A stretch of 64,000 bases of DNA from the NCBI RefSeq assembly GCF_963664415.1, contig NZ_OY761445.1:1-64000 (forward strand), written 5' to 3'. The translations under genes were made by a program, and so were the position numbers. The notes below the pieces were generated by a model. The model did no database searches, was not told where the DNA came from, and was given only the letters and a program-made list of their open reading frames with translations. The stretch is from an uncultured Desulfobacter sp. (GTDB lineage: Bacteria > Desulfobacterota > Desulfobacteria > Desulfobacterales > Desulfobacteraceae). This document shows, one piece after another, positions 33,691-41,374 of this stretch (positions are counted from its first letter, which is position 1; the number at the start of each line of letters is the position of its first letter).

Positions 33691-35412
33691 TCAGGTAACA
33701 GGTTGTAAGACCCCACCTTCATTAATATGATGGCCAAAGGCCGATAGGACTTCGGCCTGGGTCTTACTCGGCGTCTCAAGGCGCCTGGTCGGTTTTCTTG
33801 CCCCTTTCGGCAAAGTCAGAATAGAATGTAGATGCTTCATATCATCCATGACGTTCTCTGCTGTCCGTTCAATTCCGGCGCTCTTTAGTTTTAATTCAAT
33901 TCGACGCAGGTAAGCCATGGCGGCCACACATGTAAATAAATGACATTTAATTTTGCTGTCAGTCCAGTGCCGGATCGGCTGCACACCTACTAAGTCTTCA
34001 TTCTTACTGAGACGGAAGCGGTCTTCAACTTGCCATCGATCTAAACTCGCTTCAATAATATCTTTTGTCGCCCAGTCCGTATTATCTGTGATGATAATAT
34101 TTTTACCGAACATCAGCTTTTTTTGTTTCACTATATATGGATCTTTTCGGAAGCTCATATTCAAGCCGTTTGCTGATGTTTCAAAATTCAGAGTAAATAA
34201 ATCGGGGGCCATGTGAAGCCTTTGACACAATCGGATATATCTGGCTTGTACGTCCTCAGCTTTCTTCCAGTGAGCTGCTCCTTCTTTAACCTTCGTTCTC
34301 ATTGCAAGCAATTCCTGTCGGATCGTATCAAGCTTGCTCTCAAAGGTGTATGATTTCTTTCGGGCTGTCCTGGGATTATAAGTTATGATAACGCTCCGCT
34401 CCTTGCCCCAGTATTCTTTTTTAGTTCGATATGCCAATTGACACTCTTCCCGGCGCTCTTCATCAATCAGTCTTCTGTTGCGGGCCGTATCTGCAATTTC
34501 AAACCGGTCGAGTGGGGTAGCCGCAAGCTCCTGGGCAAAATAAGTGGAATATGTCGTAATAAAATGGACTCTGGAATGCTCGTCAATCCAGGTGTAATTC
34601 CCTTCAGAATTCATTCCTTTGTCAATAACGATTGTAAGTCGCTCTTTGGTATTGTTCAGGTCGCATGCCACCCTAAACATTTCTTCCATGATTGATTCAA
34701 AGTGCTTGCTATCATGAATATTGCCTGGGTAAATCGAATAAAATAAAGGGAGTCTGGTGTCTCGTGCAACCAAAAGGCCGAGGCCGATCTGTCTGAGATG
34801 ATGCCTGCCTTCCTTGTTTTTACCTCTGCACGCAATTTTCGACAAAGTTTGGCTTCCCATGAAGGTATAATAATTAGTGGTATCAAATAACAGACAATCA
34901 GACGAAGGCTTTTCGACCTGCCATAATCGTCTGAAGAACTTCGATATGATCGTGTTTAAGGTTTTTTCATCAACTCGGTCCCACTTGTCCCAGTATCGTT
35001 TGCATGAGAGTTCGTTTAGGTCGACAGGGCGTATATGCTGGATCGCGGTTCTCTTATACCAATCCGATAATTTGTTTTTACTGACGGTCTCAATCATGCG
35101 ATTCCAGACACAATAAAGGAAATATTCCCCTATTGAAGGTCCTTTTTCCCGATCGGCCGGTGGAATAATCTCATCAATCATAGAGCAAAGATCAAAGTCT
35201 TTATCTGCTTGCTGGGCCAACCACAGTGCACCGAATTCTTCAGCCTTTAAAGTGGTTATTTCCTGAGACTGGCCTTTTACAAGACTGGCTACCCGATCCG
35301 GTGAACCAATATAGGTTTGAGAAATAACCTTGGGCTTACCGTTTACCCGGGCGATCTCCCTGACATACAGGTAGGGTCTTCCTTTTTTCTTCTTGATATG
35401 GAAATGTGCCAT
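33691..35412 (-). CDS. IS1634-family transposase
   Basis: A 573-residue DDE transposase with the family's N-terminal signature (GRPYLYVREIARVNGKPKV) and the catalytic residues in LLFDTTNYY, IVIDKGMNSEGN and WQVEDRFRLSKNED. The stop codon falls 13 bp outside the apparent terminal repeat, in host DNA. It appears intact. Confidence 0.9.
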   Translation of the reverse strand: MAHFHIKKKKGRPYLYVREIARVNGKPKVISQTYIGSPDRVASLVKGQSQEITTLKAEEFGALWLAQQADKDFDLCSMIDEIIPPADREKGPSIGEYFLYCVWNRMIETVSKNKLSDWYKRTAIQHIRPVDLNELSCKRYWDKWDRVDEKTLNTIISKFFRRLWQVEKPSSDCLLFDTTNYYTFMGSQTLSKIACRGKNKEGRHHLRQIGLGLLVARDTRLPLFYSIYPGNIHDSKHFESIMEEMFRVACDLNNTKERLTIVIDKGMNSEGNYTWIDEHSRVHFITTYSTYFAQELAATPLDRFEIADTARNRRLIDEERREECQLAYRTKKEYWGKERSVIITYNPRTARKKSYTFESKLDTIRQELLAMRTKVKEGAAHWKKAEDVQARYIRLCQRLHMAPDLFTLNFETSANGLNMSFRKDPYIVKQKKLMFGKNIIITDNTDWATKDIIEASLDRWQVEDRFRLSKNEDLVGVQPIRHWTDSKIKCHLFTCVAAMAYLRRIELKLKSAGIERTAENVMDDMKHLHSILTLPKGARKPTRRLETPSKTQAEVLSAFGHHINEGGVLQPVT

Positions 35413-35440
35413 GATTCATAATATTTAGTAGGGTCTTACA
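33704..35440 (-). mobile_element. IS1634-family (IS4 superfamily) element
   Basis: Ends share TGTAAGACCCYAC (33704-33716, and inverted at 35428-35440). The single transposase fills the element. It lies within the sequence upstream of the IS200 tnpA start. Confidence 0.7.
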
Positions 35441-35776
35441 TGTCAAGAAAAAAACAATAGAAAGACTGATTTGATAGGGTTTTGAGCATAGAAAGGTTGT
35501 GTGACTTGAGGGGTACTACAAGAGACAGGGTCGAAAACGCTTGTCAATAAAGGGATTCGACGATTCCGAACGGTTTATCTCCGAAACTCCTGTTACAATC
35601 CCAAATTGAATGTGCTAACCTGTTAAAACGTTCCATTTTGAAATCTCCTTCTCTGAGTAGTTGGCGCTCTCATTGTAGGAGATTTCTTTGTTCTCGGCAC
35701 TAATCACTGGCGTAGCCATTGTTCATACCACCGGCATGCCGGTGGTTTATTCCTTCGAATTAGACTTTATCTGATA
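35441..35776. other. Spacer between the IS1634 element and the CRISPR remnant
   Basis: No gene. It contains the far part of the IS200-type element and its end palindrome ACCACCGGCATGCCGGTGGT at 35727-35746, then 30 bp to the first CRISPR repeat. A partial inverted repeat (GAAATCTCCT at 35640, AGGAGATTTC at 35678) is also present. Confidence 0.5.
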
Positions 35777-35864
35777 GTTCACTGCCGCACAGGCAGCTTA
35801 GAAAAGTCATGGGACAAGGAAAAATCAAGTAGCATCATTTACTGCCGTGCAGGCAGATTAGAAA
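35777..35864 (+). CRISPR. Type I-F CRISPR remnant: two 28-bp repeats and one 32-bp spacer
   Basis: Repeat 1 (35777-35804) begins GTTCACTGCCGCACAGGCAG and ends CTTAGAAA, matching the known type I-F repeat (Yersinia pestis-type). The spacer is exactly 32 nt (35805-35836), the type I-F length. Repeat 2 (35837-35864) is degenerate (ATTTACTGCC start, GTGCAGGCAGA centre), as is usual for the last repeat. No further repeats follow and no cas genes are in the window. An IS200-type end lies 30 bp upstream, where a leader would be, so the leader-proximal array may have been lost. Confidence 0.85.
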
Positions 35865-36062
35865 CATTCCTACCAGAAATCAAAACAGTTGTGCATATGA
35901 CAAGAATGATTGTTAGCTCAAATTTTTAACTGCAGACTATGTCAAAATCGGTATCCCTTCAATGATGGATCTAAAACTACGGACTATTATTAAAATTCAA
36001 CACTTTGAGCTTATTTGTTTTTCAGACTTTTTGAATATAAGAAGGGTTTTTTTCTGATCAAT

Positions 36063-36088
36063 TCCCAACTTTCATAAGAAAGTTGGGA
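36063..36088. repeat. Inverted repeat, candidate recombination site 1
   Basis: TCCCAACTTTC (36063-36073) and GAAAGTTGGGA (36078-36088) pair perfectly with a 4-base loop. The same core recurs 109 bp downstream, just before the tyrosine recombinase gene. Confidence 0.55.
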
Positions 36089-36171
36089 TTGTAAAAATCA
36101 GCCCCAAGGCTCATCGATAAAGGCGTTTGGGAATTTTTTTGAAAATTCGACTTGCTTTACCAAAAAAAATA

Positions 36172-36208
36172 TCCTAACTTTTATTCATATTTTTATAAAA
36201 AGTTGGGA
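36172..36208. repeat. Inverted repeat, candidate recombination site 2
   Basis: TCCTAACTTTT (36172-36182) and AAAAGTTGGGA (36198-36208) pair with one mismatch across a 15-base AT loop. The core is shared with site 1. It ends 11 bp before the recombinase ATG and so could also be an operator. Confidence 0.5.
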
Positions 36209-36219
36209 ATATTGAAAAC

Positions 36220-36813
36220 ATGAAAAATTTGAATCATCCTAAGAAAGGAAGCCATATATCTGTTGAACCTATCCGGAGAAAAAAAGACATCAAACTGATA
36301 AAAAAAATCTTACAGGATTCTCCTCGGAACCTCTGTTTGTTCATTTTGGGGATTAACACCAATTTACGGGCTTCAGATCTGCTGAAAATAAAAGTGGAGC
36401 AAGTGCGGCACCTTCAACCCGGGGAAGAAATCACCCTGAAGGAGAAAAAAACAAAGAAACAAAGGCGGATCAATTTAAACCGGGCTTGCATTGAGGCGAT
36501 TCAAAACCTGCTTAAATCCATTAAATATGAAAATGATGATTTTCTTTTTCTAAGTAACCGTAAGAACAAAAATGCATTGACGGTTTCCAGTCTAAGCACT
36601 TTGGTTAAAAAATGGTGTAAGGACATCAATCTGAAGGGAAATTATGCCAGTCACACCCTAAGAAAGACCTGGGGATATCATCAGCGAGTCACATTTGGCG
36701 TAGGGATTCCTGAATTAATGGTTTGTTTCAATCACACCAGTCAAAAGCAGACCTTGGATTATCTTTGCGTTCAGCCCGAAGAAATTAAGAGCGTCTATCA
36801 AAATGAGCTATAG
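36220..36813 (+). CDS. Small stand-alone tyrosine recombinase
   Basis: A 197-residue integrase-fold protein that lacks the N-terminal DNA-clamping domain. Catalytic pieces seen are the first Arg in INTNLRASDLL, the basic beta-hairpin KEKKTKKQRRINLN, H-x-x-R in ASHTLRKTWGYH, the His in FNHTSQKQTLDYL, and the tyrosine in that same block. Such minimal recombinases occur alone in many proteobacteria. Two inverted repeats sit in its 5' region. No strong RBS is visible, so expression may be low. Confidence 0.8.
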   Translation: MKNLNHPKKGSHISVEPIRRKKDIKLIKKILQDSPRNLCLFILGINTNLRASDLLKIKVEQVRHLQPGEEITLKEKKTKKQRRINLNRACIEAIQNLLKSIKYENDDFLFLSNRKNKNALTVSSLSTLVKKWCKDINLKGNYASHTLRKTWGYHQRVTFGVGIPELMVCFNHTSQKQTLDYLCVQPEEIKSVYQNEL

Positions 36814-36957
36814 ATAAGTTTGGAATCTTATGCAGCTATACATTAGGCCTTTCTGCAGATTCTGTATGTCTTCAAGTGCCTGAAATAGCAGTCCATTGGG
36901 TGATAGAAAGCCGGAGATTTTTTTTGGGGCGGTTGTAGATCTGACTCATTTTCTGTT

Positions 36958-37761
36958 CTATTGAATGAGCCGCTTTTCCAGCCGCGAAACAGCTAAATAA
37001 CCAAAGATGATCGTAAAGGCTACCATAAAAAGGATATCAAAGAATAACAGGCTGCTGAACTGCCCTAAACAACAAGCCCGGATCAAACGGGCGGAATGAG
37101 TGAGGGGGAACACTTCGGATACCCATTGAATCCATTCCGGAAGATTGGTGATAGGGAATACAATTCCCGAAAAGAAAAACATCGGAGTCAGACAACCGGT
37201 TAAAAAGAAATTAAAATGATTGATGGTCTTCACAAAAGAAGTAACAAATAAAGAGAGAGCGCCAAACATCATTCCTGCAAAAAATCCCACAAGCGGTGTA
37301 AGAATAGCAAAATATGAAGGCACAAGACCAAAACCCATAAAAACACTCGTCACCGCCAAGGTAAAGAAAAATCCTTTAGTGCCGACAAAAAGCATTTCAC
37401 CAACAAATAAATCCGTCACTGTAATGGAAGCCGAAACCATACCATCATAGGCCTTATCAAATTCAAGTCGAATAAAAGTGCCGAAAGTGCACTCAAAAGC
37501 GGCTGTAAACATCGAGGAGGGCGCAATCATACCCGAGGCCAGAAACAGCAGATACGGTGTACCATCGATCAAACCGACATAATGCCCAAGTCCTAAACCA
37601 ACTCCGGCCAAAAAAAACAAAGGCTCCACAAAAGGAGGAAATCCGTTGGAAACCAGGTGTTTGCAATATACACGAATATGCCTGTACCAGATGCTGTACA
37701 AGCGATAAGCCAGAGGTGGCGGTGTTGTGACAATTCGTTGCGGCAGGACGGTTTCAGTCAT
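36958..37761 (-). CDS. ABC-2 type transport permease (NodJ-like)
   Basis: A 267-residue inner-membrane protein with about six helices, conserved FVEPLFFLAGVGLGLG early on and FFSGIVFPITNLPEWIQW near the end, as in NodJ and polysaccharide/drug exporters of the ABC-2 class. It overlaps the ATPase gene by 8 bp and would form the membrane channel for it. The substrate cannot be told from sequence. Confidence 0.88.
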   Translation of the reverse strand: MTETVLPQRIVTTPPPLAYRLYSIWYRHIRVYCKHLVSNGFPPFVEPLFFLAGVGLGLGHYVGLIDGTPYLLFLASGMIAPSSMFTAAFECTFGTFIRLEFDKAYDGMVSASITVTDLFVGEMLFVGTKGFFFTLAVTSVFMGFGLVPSYFAILTPLVGFFAGMMFGALSLFVTSFVKTINHFNFFLTGCLTPMFFFSGIVFPITNLPEWIQWVSEVFPLTHSARLIRACCLGQFSSLLFFDILFMVAFTIIFGYLAVSRLEKRLIQ

Positions 37762-38668
37762 GCAAGGTTCTCCCGGTTACTTTTAAAAACAAATCTTCCA
37801 AATTGACCGGTCTTAGAAAAAAATCGCCTGGATTGAGTGGCTCGGTCACTGTTTCCAGTGAAGATAACCTATCACCATAAAGCATAAGCCTACCGGCTGT
37901 TTCTTCAGTCCGAAACCCTTTTGCTTCAATCGTCGAAAAAACATCGGTATTCATAATTTCCAGTACGTATGGTTCCAAATTTTTCGAGATTAGAGCGCTG
38001 GGATGCCCCTGAAGAATTTTTTCGCCTTTGTGCATAATGATCAGGTCATCGCATAGTTGGGCGGCTTCATCCATGTAATGGGTGGTCAGAACAATGGTCA
38101 CACCGGTTTTTTTGAGCATCCTCATTTTGTCCCAAATGGCTTGCCGTACCTGCGGATCTAAACCGGTGGTAGGCTCGTCCAAAATAAGGAGGTGAGGGGA
38201 GTTGATCAAGGCTCTGGCAATGATCAGACGCCTTTGCATACCGCCGGACAATTCTCTAATACGGGCCGTTTTTTTTTCTGTAAGTTCCATAAATTCAAGC
38301 AGCTCGTTGATACGCCGGCTGGCAACATTGTGGGACAGGCCATAAAATTTACTGTAAATATACAAATTTTGGGAAACTGAAAGCTCAACATCGAGATTGT
38401 TTTCCTGGGGCACAATTCCGGAAAGATATCGGATTTCGAGTTCATTTTTGGCCGGATCATAACCCAAGACATTAATTATTCGACCATTATCCGAATCTGC
38501 CCTGACCCGTCCGGTCAGCATGTTCATCATTGTGGTTTTACCTGCTCCATTGGGACCCAATAATCCGAAACAGGTAGCCTTGTTTACTTCAAAGGAAAGA
38601 TTATGAACCGCCTTGAAATCTCCGAAGTGTTTGGTCGCATGTTTTACATATATTGCTTTTTCTGTCAT
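37754..38668 (-). CDS. ABC transporter ATP-binding protein (NodI-like)
   Basis: A 304-residue ATPase. Walker A is GLLGPNGAGKTTMM (about residues 34-47), the Q-loop is in SGIVPQENNLD, the signature is ELSGGMQRRL, Walker B is LLILDEPTTGLDP, and the switch His is in VLTTHYMDEA. The last 80 residues form a regulatory tail. It pairs with the ABC-2 permease downstream; the two make an exporter. Confidence 0.93.
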   Translation of the reverse strand: MTEKAIYVKHATKHFGDFKAVHNLSFEVNKATCFGLLGPNGAGKTTMMNMLTGRVRADSDNGRIINVLGYDPAKNELEIRYLSGIVPQENNLDVELSVSQNLYIYSKFYGLSHNVASRRINELLEFMELTEKKTARIRELSGGMQRRLIIARALINSPHLLILDEPTTGLDPQVRQAIWDKMRMLKKTGVTIVLTTHYMDEAAQLCDDLIIMHKGEKILQGHPSALISKNLEPYVLEIMNTDVFSTIEAKGFRTEETAGRLMLYGDRLSSLETVTEPLNPGDFFLRPVNLEDLFLKVTGRTLHD

Positions 38669-38731
38669 TTTCCATTCCCCGATGACAGGAAATGGTTATA
38701 CATTATCCTGTCTTTCCTTAGATTTGGAAAG

Positions 38732-39409
38732 TCACTTATCAAGATATTTCTCGCCGCCATGAACCCAAGCAATATGCAGTTTCATTCTACTGGGCAGTCC
38801 AGTTGAGACTGCTTCATCTATGTTACTACTCAGCCCAAACAGCTCAACAAAAGCCTGATAATTCTCAAACCATTCATTGCTGGGGCTGAAAGAGTGAACG
38901 ATCATCGCCGCTTTGTCCGTCCTCAAGCGGCGAGCCTCTATAATGGCCGATACCGTTCTGTGAAGTAGTTGGTAGCGAATATGGTCTGGGACAGGGAATG
39001 GCAGACCGAGTTCTTCGCATAAAAATTTCAATCGTTTTTCTTTGCCTGGGGACGGGTTACTGAACCACTTCCCGACAGTTGGCCCGAAAGGTTCCGACAC
39101 TTTACCTTCCACTGTGATTGAAATAAGGCCATTATCTGTTTCCCCCAGCACCCAAATATCATTCTGGGAGGCTGCCCCGCCTCCAGGAATGGGTACTTTA
39201 TGTTCCGGGATTATGAATATAAATTTCAGACTGTTTAACGCCGGAACCTGGAGCAATACCTCCATAACCTCTTTAGGGATACCATCAGCTTCGTGCCAGC
39301 AATATGCCAGAGATCTTGCAGAATAGCCTTTCTTCCATTGTTTATCTGGGTGGGCCAGGAATTGTTTCCAATCTTCTGGATCTCTTGCCGGTACCAATAT
39401 TTGCGTCAT
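38732..39409 (-). CDS. Uncharacterised protein, possible PD-(D/E)xK nuclease fold (DUF6946-like)
   Basis: A 225-residue protein without membrane segments. The central stretch AASQNDIWVLG followed by ISITVEGKVSEPFGPTVG has the D...ExK spacing of restriction-endonuclease-like folds, with Glu-Gly-Lys as the ExK. A helical second half (KEKRLKFLCEELGL, LLHRTVSAIIEARRL) follows. The DUF assignment is from memory and weak. It lies back to back with a NERD-domain nuclease-like gene, inside IS-rich DNA, so a defence role is possible. Confidence 0.45.
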   Translation of the reverse strand: MTQILVPARDPEDWKQFLAHPDKQWKKGYSARSLAYCWHEADGIPKEVMEVLLQVPALNSLKFIFIIPEHKVPIPGGGAASQNDIWVLGETDNGLISITVEGKVSEPFGPTVGKWFSNPSPGKEKRLKFLCEELGLPFPVPDHIRYQLLHRTVSAIIEARRLRTDKAAMIVHSFSPSNEWFENYQAFVELFGLSSNIDEAVSTGLPSRMKLHIAWVHGGEKYLDK

Positions 39410-39426
39410 TGTCCTGTGCCTTTACA

Positions 39427-39451
39427 ATATTGTCGATTGTAGTGACAATAT
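39427..39451. promoter_or_regulatory. Inverted repeat in the divergent promoter region
   Basis: ATATTGTC (39427-39434) and GACAATAT (39444-39451) form an 8+8 palindrome with a 9-base centre, starting 17 bp upstream of the minus-strand ATG. This fits an operator for a dimeric repressor. No regulator gene is adjacent. Confidence 0.45.
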
Positions 39452-39495
39452 CAGCATAGCTCCTTCTTGTAAAACGTCCTTTAATCTGGCCTTAA

Positions 39496-39523
39496 TTGAC
39501 AGGTCATGGCCCCTGGGTATAAA
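39496..39523 (+). promoter_or_regulatory. Sigma-70 promoter for the NERD gene
   Basis: A perfect -35 TTGACA (39496-39501), a 16-bp spacer and -10 TATAAA (39518-39523), 45 bp before the NERD-protein ATG. Confidence 0.6.
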
Positions 39524-39567
39524 GATAAGTGTCTTATTCTTATTTATAACATTAAGGATATCTTTTT

Positions 39568-40347
39568 ATGTTCAGTAATTTTTTCATTTACTTTATCATC
39601 GTGACTGCTCTGATCGCCATCGCACGAACCCCCTTTTTTAAGGGCTTTATCGGGGAATTACTCGTCAACATACTGTCTGGGCTGATGCTCGATAAAAAAA
39701 CGTACAGGCTAATCAGAAATGTTACTTTACCAACCGATGATGGCAGCACTCAGATTGATCATGTTATCGTATCCAAATATGGCATATTCGTTGTTGAAAC
39801 CAAAAACATGAAAGGCTGGATTTTCGGCGGAGAGAAGCAGAAAACATGGACCCAGGTAATTTACAAGACCAAAACAAAATTCCAGAATCCGCTTCGCCAA
39901 AATTACAAGCATATGAAGACCCTTGAGGGACTACTATGCCTCCCCGCTGACTGTTTCTATTCCGTCATTGTTTTCATGGGTGATTGTAAGTTCAAAACAC
40001 CTATGCCGGAAAATGTGTTGTTCCCTCTGGAATACATCAGCTATGTAAAATCCAAACTCACACACCGACTTGAAGATGATCAGGTGGACCAGGTAGTTCA
40101 AGCAATAGAGCAATGTCGTTTTGACCGATCGCTGAAAACGCATATTAACCACGCCCGACATGTTAAAGAACTGATGGCAGAGAAGAAGAAGGTAAACCTA
40201 TGCCCTAAATGTGGGAGTCCACTGGTGGTCCGGATAGCGAAAAAGGGGCCAAATGCTGGGAATGAATTTTGGGGCTGCTCAGATTTCCCCAAGTGCCGGT
40301 ATACAGCTCCGATGGAAAGTAGCGTGAAAAGTGGCATGGATGTGTGA
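39568..40347 (+). CDS. NERD-domain protein with topoisomerase-type zinc finger
   Basis: A 259-residue protein. Residues about 4-20 are a membrane helix. Residues about 30-150 are a nuclease-related (NERD) domain with IDHVIVSKYGIFVVETKN, giving the D...E-x-K layout of PD-(D/E)xK-like folds. The C-terminus (about 213-250) is a C4 zinc ribbon as in topoisomerase IA: CPKCGSPLVVR and WGCSDFPKCRY. It probably acts on DNA near the membrane. Divergent from the DUF6946-like gene. Confidence 0.88.
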   Translation: MFSNFFIYFIIVTALIAIARTPFFKGFIGELLVNILSGLMLDKKTYRLIRNVTLPTDDGSTQIDHVIVSKYGIFVVETKNMKGWIFGGEKQKTWTQVIYKTKTKFQNPLRQNYKHMKTLEGLLCLPADCFYSVIVFMGDCKFKTPMPENVLFPLEYISYVKSKLTHRLEDDQVDQVVQAIEQCRFDRSLKTHINHARHVKELMAEKKKVNLCPKCGSPLVVRIAKKGPNAGNEFWGCSDFPKCRYTAPMESSVKSGMDV

Positions 40348-40616
40348 ACTTTGAAGAATACGATATTCACCATAGATTGATGAATAAAATAAGACATTTA
40401 AAAAACTTACTCAGGGAGAGGACTGGTATCAAAGTTGGCTGACCCTAATCCCCAGACAGGCAAGGATAACAAAACAAGTCAACGCCTTCATTGACAAGTG
40501 TCTCGGCCAGAACTTATAGACAGATTGAACACTTTGCATTTACTAATCTGCCAAATCGAAAAGTAGATTAACACTACATCCATTTTTATGGGTAGCATTA
40601 GATCTTCTTCAATGAT

Positions 40617-41135
40617 GTGAAGGTGCTGCAATATGCCGAGCACCTGATGGTCTACCGCAACCGCGAGCTGCTCGGTCGCTACCCGTTGCCGCCGGACGGC
40701 GTTAAAAACAAACGCATTCCTCCCGAAGGGCAACAAATAACGCCGTACATGCCCAAAAACCGAAAAAAGCCCACTACAGAACAGGAGAAAATATTACGAA
40801 CGGCTGCTGAAGAGATTGATGAATATCTCACTTTTGCCATCAGAAACGGCGTCAAGCAGAAACACCGGTTCATTCGCGCACTGTATGGATTGTACCGGAA
40901 CGTGACCCTTGAAATGTTCATCAAAACGGTCAGCCGGGCGTTAAAGTACCGGATCACTGACATCAAAATCGTTGAACGTATTGCCACGCTGCAATTGACG
41001 GCCGGTCATTTTCAATCGCCGCTGCCGCAGATCGACCGGCAGTTGGAAAAACGAGACGCTTATGTCCAAGGATATTTTGCCGATGACGTGAATCTGAGAA
41101 TCTATGACAACTTCACAGGAGAAGACAATGGATGA
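40617..41135 (+). pseudogene. IS21 transposase IstA (second copy), C-terminal part
   Basis: The frame matches the end of another IS21 lineage: VKVLQYAEHLMVYRNRELLGRYPLPPDGVKN and KKPTTEQEKILRTAAEEIDEYL. The catalytic core is missing; the fragment begins abruptly near 40613. It overlaps the istB start by 8 bp, as in intact elements. Confidence 0.8.
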
Positions 41136-41374
41136 ACAATTTACACAGATGCTCAAGTATCTTAGGCTTTCCGGTCTTCTGTCGAACTGGGACCGTTATC
41201 TTTCCATCGCTCAGAAGGGCAATTACTCCCATACGCGCCTGCTCGAATATGTCGTCGAGCAGGAGTATAATCTCAAAAAGGAAAACGCCAGAAAAATGCG
41301 GATTACTCGTGCCAGGATCCCGGAAAAATACGTGATCGAGACCTTTCCTTTTGATCGGCAGCCGCAAAAACTGG

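Larger units (their letters stand above)
30380..35750 (-). mobile_element. IS200-type element interrupted by IS21 and IS1634 insertions
   Basis: Similar subterminal palindromes, ATACCACCAG...CTGGTGGT at 30386-30407 and ATACCACCGG...CCGGTGGT at 35725-35746, mark its two ends. Removing IS21 (30766-33528) and the IS1634 element (33704-35440) leaves about 0.87 kb with one split tnpA, a normal IS200 size. Nested insertion is inferred from the two halves of tnpA. Confidence 0.6.
35865..36219. other. AT-rich spacer upstream of the small recombinase
   Basis: No gene. Its notable features are two related inverted repeats at 36063-36088 and 36172-36208, described separately. Confidence 0.5.

Noticed and set aside
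35777..35864. Type I-F3 CRISPR-associated Tn7-like transposon
   Set aside because: No tnsA/B/C, tniQ or csy genes occur in the window and the repeat matches the ordinary I-F consensus rather than the atypical transposon arrays.
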